Below the pieces are notes generated by a model. It did not search any database, was not told where the DNA came from, and saw only the letters and a program-made list of their open reading frames with translations. The translations under genes were made by a program, and so were the position numbers. 32,322 nucleotides of DNA from a virus. The stretch is from IMG/VR virus record IMGVR_UViG_3300008111_000087, positions 1 to 32,322 of that record; one strand, given 5' to 3'. Below are positions 9,747-16,956 of the stretch, one piece after another (positions within the stretch are counted from its first letter, which is position 1; every line of letters starts with the position of its first letter).

Positions 9747-10579
9747 TGGCTCCTAAAAAAGGTACAACTAGACCATCAGGAAATATTGCTAAAGCACCCA
9801 ATCCAACATCAAAAATTGTCAAGGATTCAAAAGGCAATATTGATCCTAGATATGGAACTAGAACACAAAAAGAACAAGGTGTTTTAAAACCTTCTTCATC
9901 TAATTTAAAGGGTACAGACATGAGCAGAGGTGTAATGGCTACATCTAAGTCTGCAGAACAGATAAGAAATGAAGCAAGAGGAAAGATGTTTGCTGGAACG
10001 GTAAGCAAAGAAAAGAAAAAGAAAAATAGAAGAATTATACAGGATCAAACAAACACAGCCACTATACCTTTACCATCACTTGATTTAAACATAGATCCTA
10101 CTGGTGGATACATACCATACACTCCATCTATTCCTACATCTGTAAAAGTTCCAGATAGAGATGCCGTAATAGCACTACAGAGAGATGGTGCCGACCAAGC
10201 ATTAATTACGTCTGTTTTATTTGAACAAATAGGTGCTACCGAACTTGTTAAATTTGTCAAGAATGACACAGTAGATGGCTTAAACCCACAATATAACGTA
10301 ATATCAAATGTTGCTGATTTAAAAAGCAAATTAGATACTTCATATTTAATTGCTAAGCAAAGACCAGACGTTACTATTGATAATGGATTCTCCATTAGAC
10401 TACAAGACAAACTTCCATCTATAGACTATTTATTTGATAACAATATCCCAAACTACATTCATTTTGATAGCACAATAGGCCAGTATGGATCATTGGTTAT
10501 AGAATTAGACAATATTGACATTGATGAAATTGTCGAGGTAGAAATAGACACGAATGGTACAATTGTAGAGGTGAGATAA
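9746..10579 (+). CDS. Tail protein of unknown function, 277 aa
   Basis: Coupled to the hub gene by a TAATG junction. The first 100 residues are basic, low-complexity and probably disordered (MAPKKGTTRPSG at the start, KEKKKKNRR near 90). The remainder is mixed alpha/beta: a PSLDLNIDPTGGYIPYTPSIP linker-like run, a helical segment around DADQAL-type residues 140-165, and a strand-rich acidic C-terminus (ELDNIDIDEIVEVEIDTNG). No catalytic motif is evident. Position among tail genes suggests a minor tail or baseplate component. I do not recognise the family. Confidence 0.6.
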   Translation: MAPKKGTTRPSGNIAKAPNPTSKIVKDSKGNIDPRYGTRTQKEQGVLKPSSSNLKGTDMSRGVMATSKSAEQIRNEARGKMFAGTVSKEKKKKNRRIIQDQTNTATIPLPSLDLNIDPTGGYIPYTPSIPTSVKVPDRDAVIALQRDGADQALITSVLFEQIGATELVKFVKNDTVDGLNPQYNVISNVADLKSKLDTSYLIAKQRPDVTIDNGFSIRLQDKLPSIDYLFDNNIPNYIHFDSTIGQYGSLVIELDNIDIDEIVEVEIDTNGTIVEVR

Positions 10580-11694
10580 TGATTACTAATAAAGGTCGAC
10601 AAATCATAGCAAAATATGTTTTAGGTCAAGCACCTTCCTTTGCCTCATATATTGCAGCAGGATGTGGCCCAAGACCCTTACTTAACTCTGGATCAGCATC
10701 TATTTCACCATCTAAAGAATCATTAGACTTTGAAATGTTCCGTGTCCCTATTATCTCAAGAGGATTTATTAAAGAAGGCAACGTAGAAAAACTTGTATTA
10801 AAAGCAGAAATGCCTACAGATCAAAGATATCTAATTACAGAACTTGGCGTATTCCCATCAGAGTCAAATTCAGTTGCTGGACAATACGATAGCAAACTTA
10901 TGATAACCTTTGCACCAACAGAATCATGGGTATATTCAGATGGTCAAAACGCTTCTGCAGTTACCTATGTTAATTCACCAGTAGATTCTCAAAATAACTC
11001 AGCAAGTATTGATGCTTCGACACCAGACTTTTTGTTTATTAACTCAGACATGAATATATTTTCTAATACAAACAGGGCAGATAGATATGAGGCCCCAAGA
11101 TTTTTGAATAGAGCATTAATGGTTTATGCCAATACTGCATCAATCAATTCATCATTTGCAACATCAGCATCTTCAAGGTATATTGAAAATAGCAATATCC
11201 TTTTTAACTTTGGTCAAAACCTTCCAGATGATGAGATTAAACTAGCATTTTCTCTCGTAAGTAAGACAGCAAATCAATCAACTAATCCAGATGTTAGAAT
11301 ACTTATGGAATTCTACAACAACATAAGTGGAAGCAATAATGGCGTTCCTAAAGCAATAGCCAAGTACACCTTGCCAGCATCAACGTTTGCAGACAGTAGA
11401 TATAAAGTAATACCTAAAAAAATATCAGAGTTTGAAAAAGAGCCTAACTTCTCTTGGGCAAACGTCAACATGGTTAGAATATATGTCTCTACATTTGCTG
11501 CGGGTACAAATAATATTAGCAATGACTACTATATAATATACGATGGAATTAGAATTGATAATCTAACAGCAGAAAATCCTCTATACTCTTTAATTGGATA
11601 TAACGTAGTTAAAAATACAGAGGCAGAACCTATTGATAAATTAGAAAATACAAATAATTATGTAGAATATAGGTTCGGAATCAGTGTTGTATAA
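10579..11694 (+). CDS. Tail fibre/baseplate-like protein, 371 aa
   Basis: Starts at a TAATG junction with GAGG just upstream. The N-terminus (MITNKGRQIIAKYVLGQ, then ASYIAAGCGPRPL) resembles the attachment segment of fibre or baseplate-associated proteins in tailed phages, as does LVLKAEMPTDQRYLITELGVFP at 70-95, where strand-turn-strand patterns dominate. Residues about 150-320 look like a beta-sandwich (IKLAFSLVSK, VRILMEFYNNISG), as in carbohydrate-binding modules. No signal peptide. A role in host recognition or tail-tip architecture is inferred from position and the beta-rich character. Confidence 0.65.
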   Translation: MITNKGRQIIAKYVLGQAPSFASYIAAGCGPRPLLNSGSASISPSKESLDFEMFRVPIISRGFIKEGNVEKLVLKAEMPTDQRYLITELGVFPSESNSVAGQYDSKLMITFAPTESWVYSDGQNASAVTYVNSPVDSQNNSASIDASTPDFLFINSDMNIFSNTNRADRYEAPRFLNRALMVYANTASINSSFATSASSRYIENSNILFNFGQNLPDDEIKLAFSLVSKTANQSTNPDVRILMEFYNNISGSNNGVPKAIAKYTLPASTFADSRYKVIPKKISEFEKEPNFSWANVNMVRIYVSTFAAGTNNISNDYYIIYDGIRIDNLTAENPLYSLIGYNVVKNTEAEPIDKLENTNNYVEYRFGISVV

Positions 11695-12131
11695 TGGCAA
11701 ATTTATCAAATAAGAAGTTCTTTATTCCACTTTCAAAACTTCCATATCCAAATATAGATGGAAAGCATAGAGTTAGATTTAGAATAACAACACAGGATAG
11801 AAATGAGATCTCAGAATGGTCTCCTATATTTGTAGTAGATAGCCCAAACCAACAGGTATCAGCATCAATTAACTACACATCCCAAACGCTAGGTTCAACC
11901 GTAACTTTTTCATGGCTTCCAGATAGCAAGTATAAAGAATATGATGTATTCACATCTTTAAGTGGTGAGGATTTACAATACTTTACAAGAACGGCAAATA
12001 ACAATGTAAGCATAAATGTGCCAACAGAGGCCACTAGTTATAGGGTTTGGGTACAACTTCCTACATACCCTACACCACCAACAACATCAGAATTATTTAA
12101 ATTATTCGACAGTGGCACAATATCGCTGTAA
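11694..12131 (+). CDS. Fibronectin-III-like tail protein, 145 aa
   Basis: TAATG-coupled to the preceding fibre-like gene. Sequence pattern fits one or two Ig/FN3-type beta sandwiches: HRVRFRITTQDRNEISEWSP is the typical strand plus conserved Trp of an FN3 module, and TVTFSWLPDSKYKEYDVFTS followed by YRVWVQLP matches a second FN3 strand set. Such modules are common on phage tail and capsid surfaces and usually mediate weak surface binding. The C-terminus is short (FDSGTISL). The family is inferred from strand pattern only. Confidence 0.6.
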   Translation: MANLSNKKFFIPLSKLPYPNIDGKHRVRFRITTQDRNEISEWSPIFVVDSPNQQVSASINYTSQTLGSTVTFSWLPDSKYKEYDVFTSLSGEDLQYFTRTANNNVSINVPTEATSYRVWVQLPTYPTPPTTSELFKLFDSGTISL

Positions 12132-12132
12132 G

Positions 12133-12141
12133 TGATATAAT
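12133..12141 (+). promoter_or_regulatory. Extended -10 promoter (TGATATAAT)
   Basis: A perfect TGnTATAAT element whose last base is 9 nt before the ATG at 12151. Transcription would start at about 12148-12151, giving a leaderless or nearly leaderless mRNA. A GGAGAG run at 12142-12147, only 3 nt from the ATG, could act as a ribosome site for read-through transcripts. No clear -35 box is seen. Confidence 0.5.
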
Positions 12142-12150
12142 GGAGAGATT

Positions 12151-12579
12151 ATGGGACTAATATCATTACCTGAACGTGGACAGCCACTAGATGTAAACTA
12201 TATCTATGAAATGGCTAACCAGATTTATGAATTACAAAAGGCAACAACAAATACAAGCACTAATATCTCTAGAATTAATGGTGTAGGAACAACAAATAAT
12301 AGGGTTATTTTTTATGCTAACTCAGCAACAATAGCCTATCCAAACGTAATTTCTGGTGAATCTAGAGATTTTGAAGTTCCACTACAAGGTTTTAACACCC
12401 CACCATTGGTAACAGCAACAGTATTAAACCCAGCAGGTGCAACATCTTCAAATGCTGGAGACAATGTTAATCTAGTTTTAACTCTCGTTTCAAACGATAC
12501 AGTTAAAGGTAAGATCAGATTTGGAACACCTGGTCCAGTAAGTTTAATTATAAATGTTCTAGCAATCGGAATAGCGTAA
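12151..12579 (+). CDS. Small fibre-tip-like tail protein, 142 aa
   Basis: The N-terminal 45 residues (GLISLPERGQPLDVNYIYEM then ANQIYELQKATTN) look like an attachment helix plus short coiled coil. Residues about 60-142 are beta-rich (SRDFEVPLQGFNTPPLVTAT, then VNLVLTLVSNDTVKGKIRFG) and suggest a compact beta-sandwich of H-type-lectin style, a fold used by fibre-tip proteins; this fold call is inference. It is the last gene of the tail module and, unlike its upstream neighbours, is separated by 19 nt containing a promoter, so it can be transcribed on its own. Confidence 0.6.
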   Translation: MGLISLPERGQPLDVNYIYEMANQIYELQKATTNTSTNISRINGVGTTNNRVIFYANSATIAYPNVISGESRDFEVPLQGFNTPPLVTATVLNPAGATSSNAGDNVNLVLTLVSNDTVKGKIRFGTPGPVSLIINVLAIGIA

Positions 12580-12583
12580 AGTC

Positions 12584-12592
12584 TGGTATAAT
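12584..12592 (+). promoter_or_regulatory. Extended -10 promoter for leaderless mRNA (TGGTATAAT)
   Basis: Perfect TGnTATAAT located 8 nt before the ATG at 12601, with no Shine-Dalgarno in between (TTTTCACT). The predicted start of transcription falls on or next to the A of the start codon. It separates the tail module from the replication module. Confidence 0.65.
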
Positions 12593-12600
12593 TTTTCACT

Positions 12601-12810
12601 ATGAATATTAATGAACTCTTAGCATGCGGAAAATGCTCAGCAAAAATGCTCGTGGATAGAGTATTCCTAACGCACGATCATCTTGAACTATATTGTATAA
12701 GATGTGGTAAAAGAGATATGTATCACAATCCACAAAAGTTTGGTGCAAAGATAAGATGGATAATGGAAGTAGAGAAGAGAAGAGCCAGAATAGCAGGCAA
12801 TCCTCTATAA
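12601..12810 (+). CDS. Zinc-ribbon protein, 69 aa
   Basis: Two CxxC knuckles (C9/C12 and C32/C35) separated by about 20 residues form a classic zinc ribbon, followed by a basic helix (EVEKRRARIAGN). Zinc binding is well supported; nucleic-acid or protein binding is inferred from the basic tail. The start has no Shine-Dalgarno but follows a strong extended -10 by 8 nt, so a leaderless mRNA is likely. It is the first gene of the replication segment. Confidence 0.75.
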   Translation: MNINELLACGKCSAKMLVDRVFLTHDHLELYCIRCGKRDMYHNPQKFGAKIRWIMEVEKRRARIAGNPL

Positions 12811-12893
12811 AAGCCAGTAGCGTAATATTTTTTATAAATAATGAACTGGTAAAAATAGTACATAAAAATAAGCCTAACAACATATGTACACTT

Positions 12894-12899
12894 TATAAT
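12894..12899 (+). promoter_or_regulatory. Possible -10 box in leader of HTH gene
   Basis: TATAAT within the AT-rich 12811-12923 gap. A start about 7 nt downstream would give a leader of some 18 nt containing AAAGAG (12912-12917) at a good distance from the ATG at 12924. In such AT-rich sequence a chance match is quite possible. Confidence 0.35.
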
Positions 12900-12923
12900 T
12901 ATAAATATGATAAAGAGCAAACA

Positions 12924-13301
12924 ATGCTTTATTCTGATTTTAAAAAACATAGGAAAAAGGCATATACAGTTTCTACCACAATAAAGATATTTAAAAGATC
13001 TAGAATGCAATTTCACAGAATGATGAGTAACAACATTATTCCGCTACCAACTGGTGCCTCATTAGGCGGGGAAAGAAAATGGCAGATTATGTCTTATTAC
13101 TCAGAAGATGATCTTTATAAAATTAGAGAGGCTATGGCTAATATACATATTGGCAAACCTAGAAAAGATGGCAGAATAACACCTGCAAAAGATATTCTTT
13201 CAGAGAAGGACTTGCGTTCTTTATTGGGAGATGGTATTATGTTATATACGAAAACAGAGGATGGGCGGTTCATCCCTGTGTGGCAAGAAGAAACGTGGTG
13301 A
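12924..13301 (+). CDS. MerR/excisionase-like HTH protein, 125 aa
   Basis: Residues 11-42 (KKAYTVSTTIKIFKRSRMQF, then a HRMMSNNIIP wing) fit a MerR/excisionase-type winged helix: helix-turn-helix followed by a Pro-containing wing and a GGERKW strand. A second helical part (SEDDLYKIREAM) and a basic linker (GKPRKDGR) follow, ending in a short strand domain (DGRFIPVW). The frame is open back to 12756, but that extension overlaps the zinc-ribbon gene and is low-complexity; ATG 12924 has AAAGAG six nt upstream and starts just before the domain. Probable DNA-binding regulator or replication accessory factor. Excisionase function is unlikely because no integrase is seen. Confidence 0.65.
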   Translation: MLYSDFKKHRKKAYTVSTTIKIFKRSRMQFHRMMSNNIIPLPTGASLGGERKWQIMSYYSEDDLYKIREAMANIHIGKPRKDGRITPAKDILSEKDLRSLLGDGIMLYTKTEDGRFIPVWQEETW

Positions 13302-13303
13302 AT

Positions 13304-13504
13304 ATGTCAGAAGATACTAAAATATCAGTAACGCTAGGCTATACATTAAATCTTGGAAATTTTCAAAGTTTAAGAGTAGACATTGGTTGCACTGATTTTG
13401 TTAGAAGTGAAGAAACAAAAGAATCTGCAGTTGAAAGAATATACAAATTTGTTGAAGAACAAGTTATCTCAAAAGTAGATGAGGCAAAGAAAGAACTAGA
13501 ATAG
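13304..13504 (+). CDS. Small conserved-looking phage protein, 66 aa
   Basis: Begins 2 nt after the preceding stop. A longer GTG start at 13280 is possible but overlaps the previous gene. The protein has a strand-rich first half (KISVTLGYTLNLGNFQSLRV, then DIGCTDFVR) and a long amphipathic C-terminal helix (SAVERIYKFVEEQVISKVDE), so probably a small alpha/beta fold that dimerises through its helix. No motif identifies a function. Overlap with the next gene (TAGTG) places it in the helicase operon. Confidence 0.6.
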   Translation: MSEDTKISVTLGYTLNLGNFQSLRVDIGCTDFVRSEETKESAVERIYKFVEEQVISKVDEAKKELE

Positions 13505-13806
13505 TGACCAATAAGCAACAGAAATTTGCATTGCTTACTAGGTTCAAGAAACGTCTTAAAGAAAAAGGCCTAGATGATTCTATGAATATCTACGCTGAGC
13601 AATGGACAGCAGATGCCTTGATACAGTCTTATACTTTACAAGGCTGTTATGATCTGATAGAATATTACTTTGCTGTGTCAGCAAGTCCTACGTGGAAGTG
13701 GTTTGCTTACAATGCAGAAAAAATACACAAGGCTAAAAAAGATAAAGAAGAAGACGACAGAGTAAGAGAACTGTTGAGAAAACAAGCGAAAGAGTGGTTG
13801 CAATAA
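13504..13806 (+). CDS. Unknown helical protein before the helicase, 100 aa
   Basis: GTG start overlapping the previous stop by one base; its own stop overlaps the helicase ATG. Almost entirely helical and highly charged (FALLTRFKKRLKEKGL at the start, KAKKDKEEDDRVRELLRKQA at the end) with an aromatic centre (YYFAVSASPTWKWFAYNAEK). A position directly before a DnaB-type helicase is where phages often keep a helicase loader or partner. That role is only a guess from gene order; no AAA+ or known loader motif is present. Confidence 0.6.
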   Translation: MTNKQQKFALLTRFKKRLKEKGLDDSMNIYAEQWTADALIQSYTLQGCYDLIEYYFAVSASPTWKWFAYNAEKIHKAKKDKEEDDRVRELLRKQAKEWLQ

Positions 13807-15032
13807 TGTCTGCTGAACTAGAGGCCAAGGTTCTTTCAGCAGTATTGAAAGATAAGCAAATATATGTTTTGCTACAGGCCAACCCAGATCAATTGTTCAG
13901 AACCCACAAAGACGTGTGGCACTTCATTAGAGACTACAGTGAACAAAACTCAACAACACCTACAATAAACCTAGTTCTAGAAAAGTTTAGAGACTTTGTT
14001 CCAGTTGGAGAAATTGGCAACACAAAGTATCATTTAGAGGAATTAAGAACTGCATTTCTAGAGTCTACATTAAGTAATGTTCTTATGTCATCTGCTAGTC
14101 AATTACAGAATCACCAACCAAACGAAGCACTAAATACATTAATATCAAAAACATCAGAATTAAAAAAGATTACTGCAGATATCAGAGATGTTGATGCAGT
14201 AGATATTGAAGACGCAATTACACATTTTGAATACATTAAGGAGTTAAATGAAAAAGGTAATCACGGCATTAAAACAGGTCTTGCAGGTTTCGACAATTAT
14301 CTTCCAGCGGGTATTACTCCTGGTCAGTTTGGCATTCTTCTTGCCTATCCTGCTATTGGTAAATCTTGGCTTGCACTTTTTATGGCTGTCCAAGCATGGA
14401 AGAACGGAAGAAAGCCACTAGTTATATCTCTTGAAATGACAGAGACAGAAGTTAGAAATCGTGTCTACACAATTATGGGACAGGGAATGTTCTCACATAG
14501 AAAACTATCTTCTGGAGAAGTAGATACAGAATCATTTAGGCTTTGGGGTGATCAACATCTATCTAAGATGCCACCATTCTATATTGTGTCAAACGATGGG
14601 GTAGGAGAATTATCCACTTCTGTATTAAGAGGAAAGATAGATCAATATTCTCCAGATGTAGTATTTGTAGACTATATTCAATTAATGCAATCAAACATTC
14701 CAACAGATAATGAAGTTGTAAAAATTAAAAATATTTCTAGAGAATTAAAAGTATTGGCAATTAGTGAGCAAGTTCCTATCGTAGCCATTGCATCTGCAAC
14801 ACCAGACGATGCAACTGATATGAATAGTGTTCCAACACTTGGTCAGGTTGCATGGTCTAAGCAATTAGCCTATGATGCTGATTGGGTATTAGCACTAGGT
14901 CGTGCACAAGGAACTACAATTCTTGAATGTGCTTTTAGAAAGAATAGGCATGGGTTTTCTGGAGACTTTATGATCGATGTTGACTTTGATTCTGGTAGAT
15001 TCTTATACAAAGATTTTGAGGATAAATCATAA
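13806..15032 (+). CDS. dnaB: Replicative DNA helicase, DnaB family
   Basis: 408 residues from the ATG in the TAATG junction; an in-frame GTG 12 nt earlier was not preferred. An N-terminal helical domain (1-115) is followed by a linker and a RecA-type motor. The P-loop is AYPAIGKSWLA with GKS at 185-187; the catalytic Glu region is LVISLEMTETEVRNR (about 205-219), the hallmark of DnaB helicases; Walker B is VVFVDYIQLM with D289. A typical ending (AYDADWVLALGRAQG, then AFRKNRHG) supplies the late motifs including basic residues. It should unwind DNA ahead of the phage polymerase and recruit the primase two genes downstream. Shorter than bacterial DnaB (about 470), as usual in phages. Confidence 0.93.
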   Translation: MSAELEAKVLSAVLKDKQIYVLLQANPDQLFRTHKDVWHFIRDYSEQNSTTPTINLVLEKFRDFVPVGEIGNTKYHLEELRTAFLESTLSNVLMSSASQLQNHQPNEALNTLISKTSELKKITADIRDVDAVDIEDAITHFEYIKELNEKGNHGIKTGLAGFDNYLPAGITPGQFGILLAYPAIGKSWLALFMAVQAWKNGRKPLVISLEMTETEVRNRVYTIMGQGMFSHRKLSSGEVDTESFRLWGDQHLSKMPPFYIVSNDGVGELSTSVLRGKIDQYSPDVVFVDYIQLMQSNIPTDNEVVKIKNISRELKVLAISEQVPIVAIASATPDDATDMNSVPTLGQVAWSKQLAYDADWVLALGRAQGTTILECAFRKNRHGFSGDFMIDVDFDSGRFLYKDFEDKS

Positions 15033-15040
15033 TCTAAGGA

Positions 15041-15046
15041 TATAAT
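15041..15046 (+). promoter_or_regulatory. -10 box for leaderless mRNA (TATAAT)
   Basis: Consensus TATAAT ending 6 nt before the ATG at 15053, in the 20-nt gap after the helicase gene. The upstream TGn is missing (GGA instead). The spacing places the start of transcription at the start codon, matching the arrangement at 12584 and 26794. Confidence 0.55.
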
Positions 15047-15052
15047 TATCGT

Positions 15053-15364
15053 ATGTACAGCCACAAACCTATTAAACGGTTTGGTCTCGAAGGCGAAATA
15101 TACGATGATTCACATATCGTAAGACTTAAAGACCAATATGTATTTATGGTCACATCAGTGATGAAGAATCACGGCTATGTGCCAAGATATGATATTGACC
15201 CAGACTTCACAGTTGGGTATAATGGTAAGACATTTGAGTTTCAACTATCAGTATATGGAGTTTATGTTGGGAAAGAAAGAGCAAAGTGGATATTAGGAAT
15301 AGACAAAAACACACCAATACAATCACATATTACTCAGACGAGCAAGTCAAACGAACTCTCGTAG
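15053..15364 (+). CDS. Unknown small protein overlapping primase, 103 aa
   Basis: No recognised family. Residues 1-80 alternate strands and turns (HIVRLKDQYVFMVTSVMKNH, DFTVGYNGKTFEFQLSVYGV) and look like a small beta-rich domain; the tail (SHITQTSKSNELS) is polar and lies in the part that overlaps the primase frame by 79 nt. It has no Shine-Dalgarno but a TATAAT 6 nt upstream. A primase-associated role is possible from position only. Confidence 0.6.
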   Translation: MYSHKPIKRFGLEGEIYDDSHIVRLKDQYVFMVTSVMKNHGYVPRYDIDPDFTVGYNGKTFEFQLSVYGVYVGKERAKWILGIDKNTPIQSHITQTSKSNELS

Positions 15365-16242
15365 CCGCTGGCATAGATATACAATATGAACTAGATAATG
15401 ACTTAATGATCTTTTGTCCGTTTCATAATAACACAAGATCTCCAGCAGGCGAGGTATCAAAAGAAACAGGATTATTCTGGTGCTTCTCATGTCAAGAATC
15501 TAAGAACCTAGAAGAAGTAATAATGCAGGCAACTAAAAGATCATACTTTGAATCAGTTAGACTTATAGACTCTAAAAAAGATGATAGAAATCTACTAGAT
15601 AAATTATCTGATAAGTTAGAAAATAAAAAAGAACTAAAAAGATTTGATGAAAACTTAATAGATAAATTGCACGAAAACTTGATGTCAAATAGCAGGGCAC
15701 AACAATACTTGGCAAATAGAGGAATTACTAAAGATAGTGCGATTAACTATAAACTAGGATATTCAGAGAATCAGGATATGATAACAATACCAGTTCATTC
15801 ACCAGATGCATACTACCTTGGTTTTGTTGGAAGATCAATTGAAGGCAAAGTATTTAAAAATTCAACTGACTTGCCTAAAAGCAAAACTTTATTTAATCTT
15901 TGGAGAAATAAAAGAGTAGACAAGGTTTTTGTTGTAGAGTCATCTTTTGATGCAATAATGATAGAGCAAGCAGGAGGCCATGCAGTCGCAACTCTTGGAG
16001 CAACAATATCAAAAGAACAACGTAGATTGCTAAAACAATACTTTAATCAAGTGATAGCCCTAGGTGACAACGATGAGGCTGGTCAGAATATGTCCAATAA
16101 GTTAATTACAGATTTAGGTGCTGGAAAGTGTATTGTTGCTAAATTACCAGATGGATACAAAGATGTGTCCGATCTTTCATTTGATGATCTAAAAAAGTTT
16201 GTGCATTCATTTGACAACATAGTTGTCTCAATGCTACAATAA
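15286..16242 (+). CDS. dnaG: DnaG-type DNA primase
   Basis: 318 residues. The N-terminal CHC2-like zinc finger is C44-x2-H47 ... C66-x2-C69 (FCPFHNNTRSPAGEV, then GLFWCFSCQ), which reads the template. The Toprim catalytic core has E218 in VFVVESSFDAIMIEQ and D261/D263 in ALGDNDEAG, metal-binding residues of DnaG primases. It makes RNA primers next to the DnaB helicase. It lacks the long C-terminal helicase-binding domain of bacterial DnaG. The only standard start before the finger is GTG 15286 with AAAGAG upstream, giving an unusual 79-nt overlap with the preceding gene; an initiation at a non-standard codon closer to the finger cannot be excluded. Confidence 0.9.
   Translation: MDIRNRQKHTNTITYYSDEQVKRTLVAAGIDIQYELDNDLMIFCPFHNNTRSPAGEVSKETGLFWCFSCQESKNLEEVIMQATKRSYFESVRLIDSKKDDRNLLDKLSDKLENKKELKRFDENLIDKLHENLMSNSRAQQYLANRGITKDSAINYKLGYSENQDMITIPVHSPDAYYLGFVGRSIEGKVFKNSTDLPKSKTLFNLWRNKRVDKVFVVESSFDAIMIEQAGGHAVATLGATISKEQRRLLKQYFNQVIALGDNDEAGQNMSNKLITDLGAGKCIVAKLPDGYKDVSDLSFDDLKKFVHSFDNIVVSMLQ
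16232..16240 (+). promoter_or_regulatory. Extended -10 promoter (TGCTACAAT)
   Basis: TGn followed by TACAAT at the end of the primase gene. A start at about 16247 would give a leader of some 38 nt before the ssDNA-binding protein gene, containing a small hairpin at its very 5' end and a strong AAGGAG. This would give the ssDNA-binding protein its own high-level transcript. Confidence 0.45.
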
Positions 16243-16247
16243 AGTAA

Positions 16248-16262
16248 GCCCATTTACAGGGC
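16248..16262 (+). promoter_or_regulatory. Short 5'-leader hairpin
   Basis: GCCC (16248-16251) pairs with GGGC (16259-16262) around a 7-nt loop ATTTACA. Only four base pairs, all G-C. It sits at the predicted 5' end of the leader and before AAGGAG at about 16270-16275. It could stabilise the mRNA or be a site for feedback by the encoded protein; both are speculative. Confidence 0.3.
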
Positions 16263-16284
16263 AATTATTAAGGAGAAAAACAGT

Positions 16285-16935
16285 ATGTCAATTATAAAAG
16301 GACTCAAGAACATTGAAGCCGTTCTTGATAAAACAAAAGTAGAAAACAGCGGAGCCAAAGTAAATTGGCTAAAATTAGATGATGGCGAAAGCGTTCAAAT
16401 AAGATTCGTTAGCGAACTAGATGCAGACTCACCAAACTATGATGAAAAGCGTGGTCTTGCTATTGTAATTAGTGAACACACAAATCCAGAAGATTATAAA
16501 CGTAAGGCTGCTTGCACTGCAGATAGTCAAGGCAGATGCTTTGGTTGCGAAATGTATCGTAAAGAACCTAAGAGTGGCTGGAGAGCACGTCTTCGTTTCT
16601 ATTGCAACGTATTAGTAAACAATGGAACAGATGAACCAAAAGTAGCAGTATGGAGCATGGGTGTAAGCAAGAGTGCAACATTTAGCACAATTCGTGAATT
16701 TGCTGCAGACTCAAATAGCATCAGCAACATGGTTTGGAAACTAAAGAGAAATGGAAAAGGAACAGAAACAAACTATATCCTACTTCCAGGAACTCAAGAC
16801 TCAGAACCATTTAACTGGGGATCACAAGAAGCATTCAACTTAGATAAGGTTGTTCGTGAACTTCCTTATGCTGAACAAGAATCATTCTATCTAGGATTTA
16901 ATAATCCAACCACTACTGCAGCAGCAGAGTGGTAA
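16285..16935 (+). CDS. ssDNA-binding protein, T4 gp32-like with zinc site
   Basis: 216 residues with an excellent Shine-Dalgarno (AAGGAG). An OB-type region (VNWLKLDDGESVQIRFVSEL) is followed by a zinc site H65-x11-C77-x7-C85-x2-C88, close to the His-Cys-Cys-Cys zinc cluster of T4 gp32. Later strands (WRARLRFYCNVLVNNG, then KVAVWSMGVSKSATF) and a KRNGKGTETNYILLPG segment complete the core, and the end is polar with a final AAAEW. It should coat single-stranded DNA at the fork and pair with the helicase, primase and polymerase encoded beside it. A second, bacterial-type SSB gene lies at 29913. The gp32-like call is well supported by metal ligands and context. Confidence 0.85.
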   Translation: MSIIKGLKNIEAVLDKTKVENSGAKVNWLKLDDGESVQIRFVSELDADSPNYDEKRGLAIVISEHTNPEDYKRKAACTADSQGRCFGCEMYRKEPKSGWRARLRFYCNVLVNNGTDEPKVAVWSMGVSKSATFSTIREFAADSNSISNMVWKLKRNGKGTETNYILLPGTQDSEPFNWGSQEAFNLDKVVRELPYAEQESFYLGFNNPTTTAAAEW

Positions 16936-16956
16936 ATTAATCTGAAAGGCTATGGC

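Noticed and set aside
12756-12923. N-terminal extension of the HTH protein from ATG 12756
   Set aside because: It overlaps the zinc-ribbon gene, has low-complexity Asn/Lys/Ser composition, and contains a likely promoter and ribosome site for ATG 12924.
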